Shown: positions 18,375 to 28,179, numbered from the stretch's first letter. The stretch: DNA of 64,000 nt from Dyella psychrodurans (GCF_003363265.1 NZ_QRBF01000007.1:1-64000); one strand, 5' to 3'. Notes: generated by a model from the letters alone, not told the origin. Numbers and translations are program-made.

Positions 18375-19148
18375 ATGAAGAACGTCACGGCGTGGCTTGC
18401 TTTGGCATTGCTCTGCGGCACAGCGGCGCAAGCGCAAGATAAGACAGCACCCGTTACCGTCATGCGCGATTACACCGACGTGGTAGCACCGGCGGATCAG
18501 CAGGCGTACGAAGCGGGTGTCAAAAACTTCAACCAATGCCTACGCCAGCATGGCTTCAAGTACACCTGGACCGCATGGGTGCACGAAACGGGCGATACGT
18601 ACACCTATTCGTATACCTCCGATCCGATTCCATGGAGCAGCTTCGACGACATGGATGCTGCGGGCAAAGCGTGCGATGCGGTGCTCAGGTCCAGCATCAA
18701 CCCGCACCTGAAGAGCGAGACCAGCGCGTTCCTGCAAGTCATGCCCGAGCTGAGCCATGTGCCTAAAGGCGCGGACGCAACGCCCAAGCTTATCGAGGTC
18801 ACGTTCTTCATGCTCAAACCCGGCCATGAGGCTTTCGACACGTTCTTGACCAACACCAAAAAGATCGCCGCAGCCGCTGAAAAATCCAACTGGCCGTATT
18901 ACTTCAGGATCGGGCAGGTCATCGATGCGGGCGACGGAGCACCGAGCTTCGTATTGATATCCCCCTCCAACAGCTGGGCGGAACTGGGCAAGGATCCCGA
19001 TCCCAGTGTGTGGAAGATGGTCGAGAACGTGTACGGAAAGGCCGATGGCTTAGCCATCCGCAAAGCCATCAACGATGCCCTCAAGGACGTGACATCGCAT
19101 GTCGACAGCTACAGCGCGGATCTGACTTACACCGCACCCGCAAAGTGA
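18375..19148 (+). CDS. Secreted protein of unknown function
   Basis: A 257-aa protein with a clear signal peptide (MKNVTAWLALALLCGTAAQA). The mature part is soluble, has two Cys (in NQCLRQH and GKACDAV) and no recognisable motif; LVKNT-type stretches and alternating helices suggest an alpha/beta barrel-like (ABM-like) fold, but this is a guess. ATG 18375 is preferred over 18363 because GGAGG lies nine bases upstream. It sits between a gene-end relic and its parent copy, suggesting insertion by duplication. Confidence 0.65.
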   Translation: MKNVTAWLALALLCGTAAQAQDKTAPVTVMRDYTDVVAPADQQAYEAGVKNFNQCLRQHGFKYTWTAWVHETGDTYTYSYTSDPIPWSSFDDMDAAGKACDAVLRSSINPHLKSETSAFLQVMPELSHVPKGADATPKLIEVTFFMLKPGHEAFDTFLTNTKKIAAAAEKSNWPYYFRIGQVIDAGDGAPSFVLISPSNSWAELGKDPDPSVWKMVENVYGKADGLAIRKAINDALKDVTSHVDSYSADLTYTAPAK

Positions 19149-19164
19149 TTGACCGCATGTGATC

Positions 19165-19193
19165 CAGGCGGCTCCGCCGTGGGCCGCCTGTTT
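19165..19193. terminator. Rho-independent terminator-like hairpin
   Basis: CAGGCGGC (19165-19172) pairs with GCCGCCTG (19183-19190) across a 10-nt loop, followed by TTT. It lies between two convergent genes and can serve the secreted-protein gene. Confidence 0.6.
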
Positions 19194-19213
19194 CATGTTG
19201 CATAGCTCTGTCG

Positions 19214-20077
19214 TCAGTGCTTGCGCTTGAGGCGAATCAGCCCCGAGATATCGTCATCGCCATGCCCTTGGCGCATCAGCTCGGCGTAGTCGGCGAGCGA
19301 GCGCTCGATCACCGTGCGATCGGTGCCGACACCTTCGGCGATGCCGCGCACGATGCCCAGATCCTTGTGCAAGAGCGCGAGCTTGAAGCCCACGCTGAAT
19401 TCGTTCTTCAACATCGTCGCGCCACGCTTTTCCAGGAACCAGTTACCGGCCGCGCCTGCACCGAGCGTGGGGATCAGTCGTTCAGGGTCGAGACCGAGCG
19501 CTTCGCCCAAGGCCAGGCCTTCGCAAACCGCCTGCGCGATACCGGCCACCAGCACCTGGTTCACCGCCTTGGTCGCCTGTCCGGCACCGACGTCACCGAG
19601 ATGCGTAATGCGCAGCGCATACGCCTCCAGCACCGGGCGCGCACGCTCCAGCACTGCTGCATCGCCGCCAACCATCACGGACAACTTGCCGTTCTTCGCG
19701 CCTTCCACGCCGCCGGATACCGGCGCATCGAGGAAGTGCGCACCCACGGCGGCGAGGCGTTCGGCAGCCTGCTTTGCGGTGTGCGGCGCGACGGTGGAGT
19801 GATCCACCACGATCACACCCGCCTTCAGGTGCGGTGCCAATGCATCGACCGTGGAAAGCACATCGGCATCAGCCGTCACGCACAGCGCGATCACATCGCA
19901 TTGGCCTGCCAAATCCGCCAACGTGGCCGGAGCGCTTACGCCAAGTTCCTGCGCGAGGGTCACAGCCTTGGCATGCGTCCGATTGGCCACGGCATGCAAC
20001 AAACCACGCTGTTTCAGGTGTCCGGCCATCGGTGCGCCCATCGCGCCCAAACCGATGAATGCAGCTTTCAGGGTCAT
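19214..20077 (-). CDS. 3-hydroxyisobutyrate dehydrogenase-family reductase
   Basis: A 287-aa beta-hydroxyacid dehydrogenase. The Rossmann motif GLGAMGAPMA (residues 9-18), the substrate-binding DAPVSGGVEGAKNG and the catalytic-lysine segment GQATKAVNQ are intact. The substrate cannot be fixed (hydroxyisobutyrate, tartronate semialdehyde or a related acid). It is the last gene of a minus-strand series with a patatin, acetoacetate decarboxylase and 3-hydroxybutyrate dehydrogenase; the 15-nt gap to the patatin gene suggests cotranscription. Confidence 0.85.
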   Translation of the reverse strand: MTLKAAFIGLGAMGAPMAGHLKQRGLLHAVANRTHAKAVTLAQELGVSAPATLADLAGQCDVIALCVTADADVLSTVDALAPHLKAGVIVVDHSTVAPHTAKQAAERLAAVGAHFLDAPVSGGVEGAKNGKLSVMVGGDAAVLERARPVLEAYALRITHLGDVGAGQATKAVNQVLVAGIAQAVCEGLALGEALGLDPERLIPTLGAGAAGNWFLEKRGATMLKNEFSVGFKLALLHKDLGIVRGIAEGVGTDRTVIERSLADYAELMRQGHGDDDISGLIRLKRKH

Positions 20078-20092
20078 GCTTGTTCCTTATGC

Positions 20093-21283
20093 TCAATCGC
20101 AGTTGAGCACACGATGTACATCGTGTGTCACGAAGGGGTTTTCGCGAGTCGGCGGATCGAGCCAGTGCGGTTGCGTCAGGGTGTGACGCATGTCGGTCAG
20201 GCCGCTCTGCCAATGCTCGTGCATCGTAGCAGCACTGAATTCGTAATCCTTGTAGTGCCCTTCGTAGGGCTTGTCGCGATAGATCAGATGGACGAGGTTG
20301 GTCAGCGCGCCATTGGAATAGCGCTCCGCCCGTCGATAAGCCGATTCCTTGCGTTTTTCCTCCGGCACCAGCGCCATCAGTTCATGCAGCAACTGCTGTT
20401 GCTCGCGCGTGTTGTGCATGTACTCGGTCACCAGGCGGGTGCGGCTGGAGTACTGGATGTCCTTGACGCGTTCCGCAACGGTGCCCATGTCGCGCGGCAA
20501 GGCGCCGCATGCGCTCCACAGGTCGACCTGGAAGATCAGCGAATCGCGATGCGGCCGCTCCGACAACACTTTGTATAGCGGCGTGTTGGAAACCATGCCG
20601 CCGTCCCAGTAGTACTCGCCGTCGATTTCCACCGCGGGAAAACCCGGCGGAAGCGCGCCGGATGCCATGAAGTGTTCGGGTCTGAGCTGGCCCACGCGAT
20701 TGTCGAAGTACGCAAAGTTGCCGGTGCGCACATTGACCGCACCCACCGACACGCGCACGCATTTGGGATGATTGATGCGATCGAAGTCGGCCAGGCGTTC
20801 GAGCGTTTCGCGCAGCGGCGTGGTGTCGTACCAACTGGTCGTGGCCGGTGTGCCATGCCACTGCAGGATCGGCGGCGGCATGCGCGGCTGGAAGAAACCG
20901 CTCTGCCCTTCCGTGAGCGCGCGCCACGCCGCCATGGCATTCATGCCATCGCGAAACATCTGCGGCCAGGTCATGTTTTCCGGCCAAGGAATCGCGGGAC
21001 GATTCGGCCAGAACGCCGACTTGCAGATCGTTTCCCAGAATTCGGTGAGCCGTTCGACCCGGTGCTCCGGCGCGTTGCCGGCGATGATCGCCGCGTTCAA
21101 CGCACCGATCGAAATACCCGCGATCCAGTTCGGATGCACACCGGCTTCATCGAGCGCCTGATAGACACCCGCCTGGTAGGCACCAAGCGCACCACCACCC
21201 TGCAATACCAGGGCGGTGACCTTGTAAGCATCCTGCGCGGAGTGATGCGCAACCGTCGGCGACGACGTCTTGGGCGTAGCCAT
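20093..21283 (-). CDS. Patatin-like phospholipase with DUF3734 C-terminus
   Basis: A 396-aa putative lipid or polyester hydrolase. The patatin catalytic dyad is complete: oxyanion loop GGGALG (29-34), nucleophile Ser58 in GISIG and Asp227 in WDGG. The C-terminal third matches the DUF3734 tail found with such patatins. No signal peptide, so cytoplasmic. It lies 8 nt after the acetoacetate decarboxylase gene in the same direction. A role in releasing hydroxybutyrate from storage polyester or from lipids is inference from context. Confidence 0.88.
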   Translation of the reverse strand: MATPKTSSPTVAHHSAQDAYKVTALVLQGGGALGAYQAGVYQALDEAGVHPNWIAGISIGALNAAIIAGNAPEHRVERLTEFWETICKSAFWPNRPAIPWPENMTWPQMFRDGMNAMAAWRALTEGQSGFFQPRMPPPILQWHGTPATTSWYDTTPLRETLERLADFDRINHPKCVRVSVGAVNVRTGNFAYFDNRVGQLRPEHFMASGALPPGFPAVEIDGEYYWDGGMVSNTPLYKVLSERPHRDSLIFQVDLWSACGALPRDMGTVAERVKDIQYSSRTRLVTEYMHNTREQQQLLHELMALVPEEKRKESAYRRAERYSNGALTNLVHLIYRDKPYEGHYKDYEFSAATMHEHWQSGLTDMRHTLTQPHWLDPPTRENPFVTHDVHRVLNCD

Positions 21284-21291
21284 GCAGACCT

Positions 21292-22032
21292 CTACTCAGC
21301 CAGATAATCGTGAACCACCGTGCCCAGGTCGAGCGTGAGATCGGTGATGTAATGCACTGCCGATTCCACTTTCAGAACGGGCAGATCGGCAACCGGCGCC
21401 AGCGCGTGCGGATGAAGTTCCAGCGACGCCGGCCCCGTCCACGCACCTTTCAGCGTGACGTTGCTGGTGTAGTAACGGACAAGCTCGCAAATGCGCGGTG
21501 TACCGTCCACGTGCGGAATGATCTTCAGCAGATAATTCGGCGCGGCGAGACCGGCGAGCACGGCCGCATGATCGGCGACGCGATGCTTGAAACCCATGGT
21601 GGCTTTGGCCACGCGCACCTTGCCGTAATCGAGCGTGCCCACGAGCGTGTCGATTTCGGTTTCAAGCAGAGGTGTAGCGAGTTTCTTGGGAAAACCCCAA
21701 AGCTCGCGACCGCCGGCGATCGGCGGATGGTCGTTGAGGTACATCGCATGGACATAGCCGCCGCGCTCACCGTTGAAACTCACGGGAATGACTTGCCCGG
21801 ATTCGGTGTAATCGCCGAATCCGGTGGAGTCGGGCATGCGGATGAATTCGTATTTCACCACCGGCTCGGTGACTTCGAGCGGCTCGGGCACCACGGCACG
21901 CAGCGCGTCCATGTCGGTGCGGTAGGTGATGACCAGAAACTCGCGATTGACGAAACGATAAGGCCCTGGCGGAAATGCGGGGCTGGTCAGCGGCATGGCG
22001 AAGGCATTGGCCTTGACGTCGGCAATTTTCAT
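21292..22032 (-). CDS. adc: Acetoacetate decarboxylase
   Basis: Converts acetoacetate to acetone and CO2, or belongs to the same fold with a related role. The Schiff-base lysine pair lies in ELWGFPKKL (Lys116, Lys117), aligning with the 115/116 pair of the clostridial enzyme. Length of 246 aa is normal. It sits between a 3-hydroxybutyrate dehydrogenase gene and the patatin gene, giving a hydroxybutyrate to acetoacetate to acetone sequence. Confidence 0.88.
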   Translation of the reverse strand: MKIADVKANAFAMPLTSPAFPPGPYRFVNREFLVITYRTDMDALRAVVPEPLEVTEPVVKYEFIRMPDSTGFGDYTESGQVIPVSFNGERGGYVHAMYLNDHPPIAGGRELWGFPKKLATPLLETEIDTLVGTLDYGKVRVAKATMGFKHRVADHAAVLAGLAAPNYLLKIIPHVDGTPRICELVRYYTSNVTLKGAWTGPASLELHPHALAPVADLPVLKVESAVHYITDLTLDLGTVVHDYLAE

Positions 22033-22132
22033 GGGCGCTTCCTAGTGAAGGTTTTGCGTGGCACCTAATTCAACTCGCCGCCATCCGCTCCCTTCACTGC
22101 AAGCAGGAAAGGGAGCGATGCGGGCAAGTGGA

Positions 22133-22918
22133 TTACTGCATGTACCAGCCGTGGCTCACCACGAAGCTTTGACCAGTGAGTGCGGCGCTCGGGAATGCCG
22201 CCAGAAACAGCGCCGTCTCCGCAATATCCTCGACGGTGGTAAATACGCCATCCACCGTGTCCTTCAGCATCACGTTCTTGATCACGTCCGCTTCGCTGAT
22301 GCCGAGCTCTTTCGCCTGCTCCGGAATCTGCTTCTCCACCAGCGGCGTGCGCACGAAGCCGGGGCAGATCACATGCGAGCGCACGTTATGCGCGGCGCCT
22401 TCTTTCGCCAGCGTACGTGCCAGGCCCAGCAGACCGTGCTTGGCGGTGACATATGCGGATTTCAGTTTGGATGCTTCGTGCGAATGCACGGAACCCATGT
22501 AGATCACGGTGCCGCCGCGATCGCCTTTGTACATATGCTTGAGTGCTGCCTTGGTGGTGAGGAAGCCACCGTCGAGATGAATCGCCAGCATCTTTTTCCA
22601 ATCGGCGAACGAGAACTGATCGATCGGATTGATGATCTGCACGCCCGCGTTGGAAATCAGGATGTCCAGGCTGCCGAAGGCCGCAACGGTCTTGTCGGTG
22701 CCCGCGTTCACCGCGTCTTCGTTGGTGACGTCCATTTCGATGCCGATGGCCTTGCCGCCGGCTGCGTTGATCTCCGCCGCTGCCGCGTCGGCGGCCTGCT
22801 GGTTGATGTCGGCGATCGCAACCGCCGCACCGTTCTTCGCATAAAGCTCTGCGATGGCCTTGCCCAGGCCGCTTGCCGCGCCCGTGATCAATGCAACTTT
22901 GCCGTCGAGTTTTGCCAT
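22133..22918 (-). CDS. 3-hydroxybutyrate dehydrogenase (SDR)
   Basis: A 261-aa short-chain dehydrogenase that oxidises 3-hydroxybutyrate to acetoacetate with NAD. Motifs: [12 protein letters not shown] cofactor loop, ISNAGVQ, catalytic Ser in YMGSVHS and YVTAKHG (YxxxK). HxH-type active-site residues HSHEAS are typical of BdhA. ATG 22918 is chosen because GGAG lies six bases upstream and the longer frame adds an unrelated His/Pro-rich leader. First gene of the ketone-body operon. Confidence 0.88.
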   Translation of the reverse strand: MAKLDGKVALITGAASGLGKAIAELYAKNGAAVAIADINQQAADAAAAEINAAGGKAIGIEMDVTNEDAVNAGTDKTVAAFGSLDILISNAGVQIINPIDQFSFADWKKMLAIHLDGGFLTTKAALKHMYKGDRGGTVIYMGSVHSHEASKLKSAYVTAKHGLLGLARTLAKEGAAHNVRSHVICPGFVRTPLVEKQIPEQAKELGISEADVIKNVMLKDTVDGVFTTVEDIAETALFLAAFPSAALTGQSFVVSHGWYMQ

Positions 22919-23023
22919 GTGCCACTCCTTCGGATGGGGATGGGGAGAAGTATTTGCGAGCGGCACATGCTCTTACCGCCTGGAGCGCCTCGCCGCATGG
23001 CCAGACGCCCGGGCTCTGTCAGA

Positions 23024-24913
23024 TCAACGCACGCCCTCGGATAGGTAGGTATAGCCGGTCAGACCTTCATTCAATGTTACAAACAGTTTTTCGGCCTGCT
23101 CGCCGCCGATATTCGCCGCCGCAATGCGCTCGCGGTAGCTACGGCGCAACGCTTCGAGGTCGTAGCCTACGTAATCGAGCATCAAATCGGTGGTATCGCC
23201 GCGACGCTTGTGCGCGAACACATAGTTTCCGCCGTCGACACGAACGTTCACGGCATCGGTGTCGCCGAATAGATTGTGGATATCGCCGAGCGTTTCCTGA
23301 TAGGCGCCGACCATGAAAATGCCCAAGCGGTACGACTCGCCCTCTTTCAGCGCATGCAGCGGAAGGCTCACGTCCACACCTTCCGCGTCCACATAGTTGT
23401 CGATGCGACCATCCGAATCGCAAGTAAGGTCGACCAGCACGCCGCGGCGCGTCGGCTGTTCGTTCAAGCGCGCGATCGGCGCGATCGGGAAAATCTGATC
23501 GATCGCCCAGACGTCCGGCACTGATTCGAACACCGAGAAGTTGACGAAGTATTTGTCGACGAGTTTTTCGTCGAGATCGTCCAAGGCCTGGCGATGCGCA
23601 CGCTCGGAGGGAAGCAATCGCGAACGCACGGCATTGACGATGGCGTAGTACAACTCGTCCAGCCGCGCGCGCGCGGCCAAAGACAGCTGACCGAGTGCAT
23701 ACAGCGTCTGACCTTCCTGCAGGTGATGTTGCGCTTCGTGGAAGAGTTCGAGCGGCGGGCGCGCATCCAGCTCGTCGTGCACTTCGCGCAAATGACGCAA
23801 CACGGCCGGCTCGTTGCCATCGGGCGGCGGCAAGCTGCCAGCGGACACGGATTCCACTTCGCTCACGTTGATCACCATCACCGCATGGTGCGCGGTCATC
23901 GCGCGCCCGGCTTCGGTGATGATGTGCGGGGCTTTCAGGCCTTCGGCATCCACCGCCTCGGCCAGCGATTGCACGATGGTGGCGGCGTACTGTTCCAGCG
24001 AATAGTTGATCGAATTGTGGCTGCGCGAACGCGAGCCTTCGTAATCCACGCCCAAACCGCCGCCGACGTCGACGATGTCCAGCGGCACGCCCAGGCGCGT
24101 GAGTTCCACGAAATAGCGCGTGGCTTCGCGCATGCCGTTGGCGATGTCGCGCACGTTGGAAATCTGCGAACCCATGTGGAAGTGCTGCAGTTTCAGCGTG
24201 TGCTTCAAACCCGCCTGATCCAGACGCGTCACCAGGCTCAGCACCTGCGCCGGCGACAGGCCGAATTTGCCCTTGTCGCCGCCGGTGTTCTGCCATTTTC
24301 CGGCGCCGATCGAAGCCAGGCGCACGCGCACGCCGAGCAGCGGCTCGACGTCCAGCGCCTTCGCTTCCGCAATCACGTGCTCGAGTTCCGACGGTTTCTC
24401 GATCACGATGTGGATGCGCAAGCCGAGCTTGCGCCCGATCAATGCGAGGCGAATGTATTCGCGATCCTTGTAGCCGTTGCAGATCACGATCGACCCGGGC
24501 CGCGCCATCGCCAGCACCGCCATCAGTTCCGGCTTGGAGCCGGCTTCGAGACCAAAGCCTTGTTCGCCGGCAGCAACCAACTCGGCGACCACGCCGCGCT
24601 GCTGGTTCACCTTGATCGGATAGACGGCCGTGTAACCGCCCGCATAGTTCCATTCGCCGATCGCCTTGGCGAACGCACCCTGCAGGCGCGCAAGACGGTC
24701 GGCGAGAATGTCGGGAAAGCGCACCAGCAGCGGAAGACGCAGACCTTCGGCGCGTGCGCGATCGACGATATCCGGCAGCGAGAAGGCGGGACCGTTCGCG
24801 CCATGCGGACGCATCACGATGTCGCCGGCATCGTTCACGTCGACGTAGCCGTCGCCCCAGTAAGGCACGGCATAAGTGTGACGCGCGATATCGGTATTCC
24901 AGGAATTCGCCAT
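23024..24913 (-). CDS. speA: Biosynthetic arginine decarboxylase
   Basis: PLP enzyme of fold III that decarboxylates arginine to agmatine for polyamine synthesis. The PLP lysine is in YPIKVNQQRGVV (about residues 97-108), and GSKPELMAVL, IVDVGGGLGVDYEGS and the terminal domain are complete; 629 aa is normal for SpeA. The open frame continues 107 codons upstream, but conserved sequence starts at MANSWNTDIA and AGGAGA lies ahead of that ATG. Divergent from speE, so the 268-nt gap controls both polyamine genes. Confidence 0.95.
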   Translation of the reverse strand: MANSWNTDIARHTYAVPYWGDGYVDVNDAGDIVMRPHGANGPAFSLPDIVDRARAEGLRLPLLVRFPDILADRLARLQGAFAKAIGEWNYAGGYTAVYPIKVNQQRGVVAELVAAGEQGFGLEAGSKPELMAVLAMARPGSIVICNGYKDREYIRLALIGRKLGLRIHIVIEKPSELEHVIAEAKALDVEPLLGVRVRLASIGAGKWQNTGGDKGKFGLSPAQVLSLVTRLDQAGLKHTLKLQHFHMGSQISNVRDIANGMREATRYFVELTRLGVPLDIVDVGGGLGVDYEGSRSRSHNSINYSLEQYAATIVQSLAEAVDAEGLKAPHIITEAGRAMTAHHAVMVINVSEVESVSAGSLPPPDGNEPAVLRHLREVHDELDARPPLELFHEAQHHLQEGQTLYALGQLSLAARARLDELYYAIVNAVRSRLLPSERAHRQALDDLDEKLVDKYFVNFSVFESVPDVWAIDQIFPIAPIARLNEQPTRRGVLVDLTCDSDGRIDNYVDAEGVDVSLPLHALKEGESYRLGIFMVGAYQETLGDIHNLFGDTDAVNVRVDGGNYVFAHKRRGDTTDLMLDYVGYDLEALRRSYRERIAAANIGGEQAEKLFVTLNEGLTGYTYLSEGVR

Positions 24914-25073
24914 GTTGACGGTATCTCCTAATGGAGGCGGTTCATTGACCCCAGGGATGACATCGTCGCAGCGGCGAGCCTTGACGAACGCGAAGCCCCC
25001 CGGCCGGAAGCCTCGCACGCCGCGGGGCCGAAGGGGCTTGGCAGGCCGCCGCGGAACGGCAACCCGAAGGTCT

Positions 25074-25143
25074 ATTGTAATGGGCGCAGGCGACAATTTG
25101 AGGTCATCCGTACCGGGACGCCGGGTACGGTTGTCGCTACAAT
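25074..25143. promoter_or_regulatory. Divergent speA/speE promoter region
   Basis: Two TACAAT -10-like hexamers face away from each other: on the minus strand at 25079-25074 (toward speA) and on the plus strand at 25138-25143 (toward speE). Neither has a good -35. The speA leader is G+C-rich and may be structured; no known riboswitch is recognised. Confidence 0.3.
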
Positions 25144-25181
25144 TACATCTCTTTAACCACGGTCCCCAGGATTTCCCCGTC

Positions 25182-26033
25182 ATGTCGCAGCCCAGCTGGT
25201 TCACCGAAGCGCACCAGGCTTCCGGATCCTCCATCGGTTATCGCTTGGAGAAGCCGCTTCATGCCGAGAAAACCCCGTTCCAGACCATCGAGATCTACCA
25301 GACCACCGATTGGGGCAACCTGATGGTGATCGACGGCTGCGTGATGCTGACCGGCCGCGACAATTTCCTCTATCACGAGATGATGACCCACCCGGCGCTG
25401 TTCACGCATGCGCGCGCCAAGCGCGTGGTGATCATCGGTGGCGGCGACTGCGGCACGCTGCGCGAAGTGCTCAAGCACGAGGAAGTGGAGCACGCCGCGC
25501 AGGTGGAAATCGACGAGCGCGTCACGCGCCTGGCCGAGCAGTATTTCCCGGAGCTGTGCGAATCCAACAACGATCCGCGCGCGGAACTGCTCTTCATCGA
25601 CGGCATCAAGTACATGGCCGAAGCCGAGCCGGAATCGCTCGACCTCATCATCGTCGACTCGACCGACCCGGTCGGCCCAGCCGAAGGCCTTTTCAACGCT
25701 GCGTTCTACACGAGCTGTTACAAGGCGCTGCGTCATGGCGGCATCCTGGTGCAGCAAAGCGAATCGCCGCTGGCGCATCTGGAACTGATCAAGTCGATGC
25801 GCGCCGCCATGCGCACGGCAGGCTTCAGCGCGGTGAAGACGCTGCCGTTCCCGCAGCCGTGCTACCCCACCGGCTGGTGGAGCTGCACGATGGCGCGCAA
25901 AGGTGGCGACCTGGTCGGTTTCCGCGAGCGCGGCGCCATCAGCAAGAATTTCCCCACCCGCTACTACAACGCCGACGTGCACAAGGGTGCGCTGGCGCTG
26001 CCCGAATTCATGCGCGAAGCGCTGGGCGAATAA
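25182..26033 (+). CDS. speE: Spermidine synthase
   Basis: Aminopropyltransferase making spermidine from putrescine and decarboxylated SAM. It shows QTIEIYQTTDWG, NFLYHEMMTHPAL, the nucleotide loop IIGGGDCGTLREVLKH and the catalytic DSTDPVGPA. Length 283 aa. ATG 25182 is taken because the family N-terminus begins just there; the frame is open much further upstream but crosses the speA promoter region. Pairs functionally with divergent speA. Confidence 0.95.
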   Translation: MSQPSWFTEAHQASGSSIGYRLEKPLHAEKTPFQTIEIYQTTDWGNLMVIDGCVMLTGRDNFLYHEMMTHPALFTHARAKRVVIIGGGDCGTLREVLKHEEVEHAAQVEIDERVTRLAEQYFPELCESNNDPRAELLFIDGIKYMAEAEPESLDLIIVDSTDPVGPAEGLFNAAFYTSCYKALRHGGILVQQSESPLAHLELIKSMRAAMRTAGFSAVKTLPFPQPCYPTGWWSCTMARKGGDLVGFRERGAISKNFPTRYYNADVHKGALALPEFMREALGE

Positions 26034-26051
26034 GGTCGTACAGGCACCCTC

Positions 26052-26076
26052 GACGCCTGCCCACGCGGCAGGCGTC
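26052..26076. terminator. Perfect 10-bp hairpin between convergent genes
   Basis: GACGCCTGCC (26052-26061) and GGCAGGCGTC (26067-26076) form a perfect stem with a 5-nt loop. There is no T-run, so termination may be weak or factor assisted. It just overlaps the stop codon of the small membrane protein gene. Confidence 0.5.
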
Positions 26077-26257
26077 AGAACAGCCGGTCACGCACCTTCG
26101 GCATCAGCACCAGCGCCAAGGTAGCGAAGGGACCGAACAGCACCGACAGCACGAACCACAACAGGCCGTTGCGGTTCTTTCCCTGTGCCAGGCCCGCATT
26201 GATCAAGGCCAGCGTTCCCCATCCGACAAACCATGGGGCGTTCCCCTGGGCCAACAT
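26075..26257 (-). CDS. Small membrane protein, unknown function
   Basis: A 60-aa protein with two hydrophobic segments (about 8-22 and 30-49) joined by QGKNRN and ending in a basic tail. ATG 26257 has GGAG nine bases upstream; an in-frame ATG at 26308 would add 17 unconvincing residues. Such small proteins are often annotated as antitermination or superinfection-like membrane proteins, but no family is recognised here. Confidence 0.55.
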   Translation of the reverse strand: MLAQGNAPWFVGWGTLALINAGLAQGKNRNGLLWFVLSVLFGPFATLALVLMPKVRDRLF

Positions 26258-26413
26258 CGAAAACGACTCCACAGCATTCTCCTGTGTACCGCTTGGGCAA
26301 GAGGACATGCTAACAGCTAGCTGGGAGGGCGCGGACCAACCGGCTGTTCAGAACATCCTCAACGCCGGCCCGTTATGCTGGCGTCTTTATGAATGAATGA
26401 CGGAGCACCCTCG

Positions 26414-27442
26414 ATGCGTGGATGGCGTCGCCCCCTAGCCCTCACCCTGGCCTGCGCACTTGCCACCCCTGCGATGGCCGCGACCCAGCCGCAAGCGGCA
26501 GCACCGAACGCCAACAAGGCCGCCGCCGCGCGCAACCAGGCCCTGGCCTCGTTCCAGAGCGATCTGGTCAACGTGCTCGCACCCAGCGGGGCCGCCGAAC
26601 GCCTGCTGGCCGCGGCGCTGCTGGCACGCCCGCTCCCCAACCAGAACAAGGTGAACTCCTTCCACGCGCTGATCGAACGCGCCGCGCATGCGGACGATGC
26701 CGGTCCCGCCGAAAACTGGGCCCGCCTGGCCGACTGCGACCCCAAGAACTCCAGCTGCCCCAACACCGATGCGCTGGCGCAGTTGGTCCAGCAGGCGCCG
26801 GACAATGCGGCAGTCTGGCTGGCCAAGCTGAGCCAGGACGTCAACAACCTGAAGTCGCAGGACGCCCGCCAGGACCTGGCCAAGGCCGCTGCCGCCAAGC
26901 TGTATGACGATTATTCGGGCATCGGCCTGAAGGCTCTGGCCAACGCCGTCAGCGTGTTGCCGCCGCCCAACGCCACCATCGACCCCAACTCCGCCGCCGG
27001 CGCCAACGGCGTGCAGCTGCTGATTGCCTTCGGCAGCGCCCAGGGCATGCCGCAGCCGGCCCTGCGCGACACGGCGACGTTTTGCGAAAAACACGCCGCC
27101 GACGATACCTCGGTCAAGGACGACTGCCTGAAGCTGGGCAAGACCCTGGAGTGGGGTTCCAGCCCGCTGGCACGTTCGCTCGGCCTGCATCTGCGCGAGG
27201 TGCTCAATCCGGATCCTGCGCAGCAGCAGGATGCGCAAGTGGCCCGCCGCAGCCTGGTGTGGCAGGTGCAGAACTTCGCCGAGCTGTCCCTGCGCGCGCA
27301 GAACGACAAGGCGCAATCGCAACATCTGCTGGCCCTGGCCCGCACGGGCGGTACGCAGATGAGCCTGGTGCTGGCCGCCCTGCACGACGATGGCATCCCC
27401 ACCGACGCCCCCGCCGACGCACAGCCGGCCCAAACAAACTAA
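26414..27442 (+). CDS. Secreted Ala-rich helical protein, unknown function
   Basis: A 342-aa exported protein with signal peptide (MRGWRRPLALTLACALATPAMA). The mature part is rich in Ala, Leu and Gln, almost entirely helical, and reminiscent of TPR/Sel1-like solenoids (ENWARLADCDP, NAAVWLAKLSQD). Four cysteines occur mid-protein. ATG 26414 is chosen over 26393 because it gives the clean signal peptide. Function unknown. Confidence 0.7.
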   Translation: MRGWRRPLALTLACALATPAMAATQPQAAAPNANKAAAARNQALASFQSDLVNVLAPSGAAERLLAAALLARPLPNQNKVNSFHALIERAAHADDAGPAENWARLADCDPKNSSCPNTDALAQLVQQAPDNAAVWLAKLSQDVNNLKSQDARQDLAKAAAAKLYDDYSGIGLKALANAVSVLPPPNATIDPNSAAGANGVQLLIAFGSAQGMPQPALRDTATFCEKHAADDTSVKDDCLKLGKTLEWGSSPLARSLGLHLREVLNPDPAQQQDAQVARRSLVWQVQNFAELSLRAQNDKAQSQHLLALARTGGTQMSLVLAALHDDGIPTDAPADAQPAQTN

Positions 27443-27546
27443 CAAGCGAAAATCGGGTGCGATGGCCGCTGCGCCATCGCGCCCTGTTCCCAAGTTCACC
27501 TTTCCCCCGCTACCCTTGGTCCACCTCACGCCATTAGGGGTAGTCG

Positions 27547-28179
27547 ATGGTCACGGTGTTGGTAGCAAGCAGCAAAGGCGGTTGCGGCAAGAGCACGCTG
27601 GTCACCCAACTGGCCTCGCATTGGGCACAGGATGGCAAGCGCACGGCCATTGTCGACGGTGACCCGCAGGGCTCCAGCTTTCGTTGGGCCAGCCTTCGTC
27701 CGGACAACGTGCCGGGCGTTCTGGCGATGGAAGGCGGCCGCAAGGCGTTGGACAAGTTGCCCGACGATACCGATCGCGTGCTGATCGACACCGCCGCCGG
27801 CTCGCACGAGAAAGAACTCGAGCCCTATCTGGAAAAGGCCGATGTGCTGCTGGTACCCGCCCTGCCGTCGTCCTTCGACTTGCACGCCACGCTGAATTTC
27901 CTGCAACACCTGCGCAGCATCAGCCGCATCAAGCGCGGTAAATTGCCGGTGGCGCTGGTAGGCAACCGGCTCAAGCCGTGGACGCACGCCAGCCAGGATG
28001 CCATGGAACAACTGGCCGAACAGGCGCCGTTTCCGGTGGTGGCGCAATTGCGCGACACCCAGGCCTACGTCTTGTTGACGTCGCTGGGCAAGGGCATCTT
28101 CGACTACGGGTCCGAGCAGGTGCGCGGCCATCAACAAGACTGGGCGCCGCTGCTACGCTGGATCAAACGCCAGCATTGA
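27547..28179 (+). CDS. Orphan ParA/MinD-type ATPase
   Basis: A 210-aa cytoplasmic ATPase with deviant Walker A KGGCGKST (10-17), DGDPQGS (Walker A') and LIDTAAGS (Walker B). No parB or DNA-binding partner is nearby, so it is not the chromosomal partition ParA. Orphan ParA proteins position diverse cargoes such as chemoreceptor arrays or secretion machines; the partner is unknown. It is 52 nt upstream of sixA. Confidence 0.85.
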   Translation: MVTVLVASSKGGCGKSTLVTQLASHWAQDGKRTAIVDGDPQGSSFRWASLRPDNVPGVLAMEGGRKALDKLPDDTDRVLIDTAAGSHEKELEPYLEKADVLLVPALPSSFDLHATLNFLQHLRSISRIKRGKLPVALVGNRLKPWTHASQDAMEQLAEQAPFPVVAQLRDTQAYVLLTSLGKGIFDYGSEQVRGHQQDWAPLLRWIKRQH

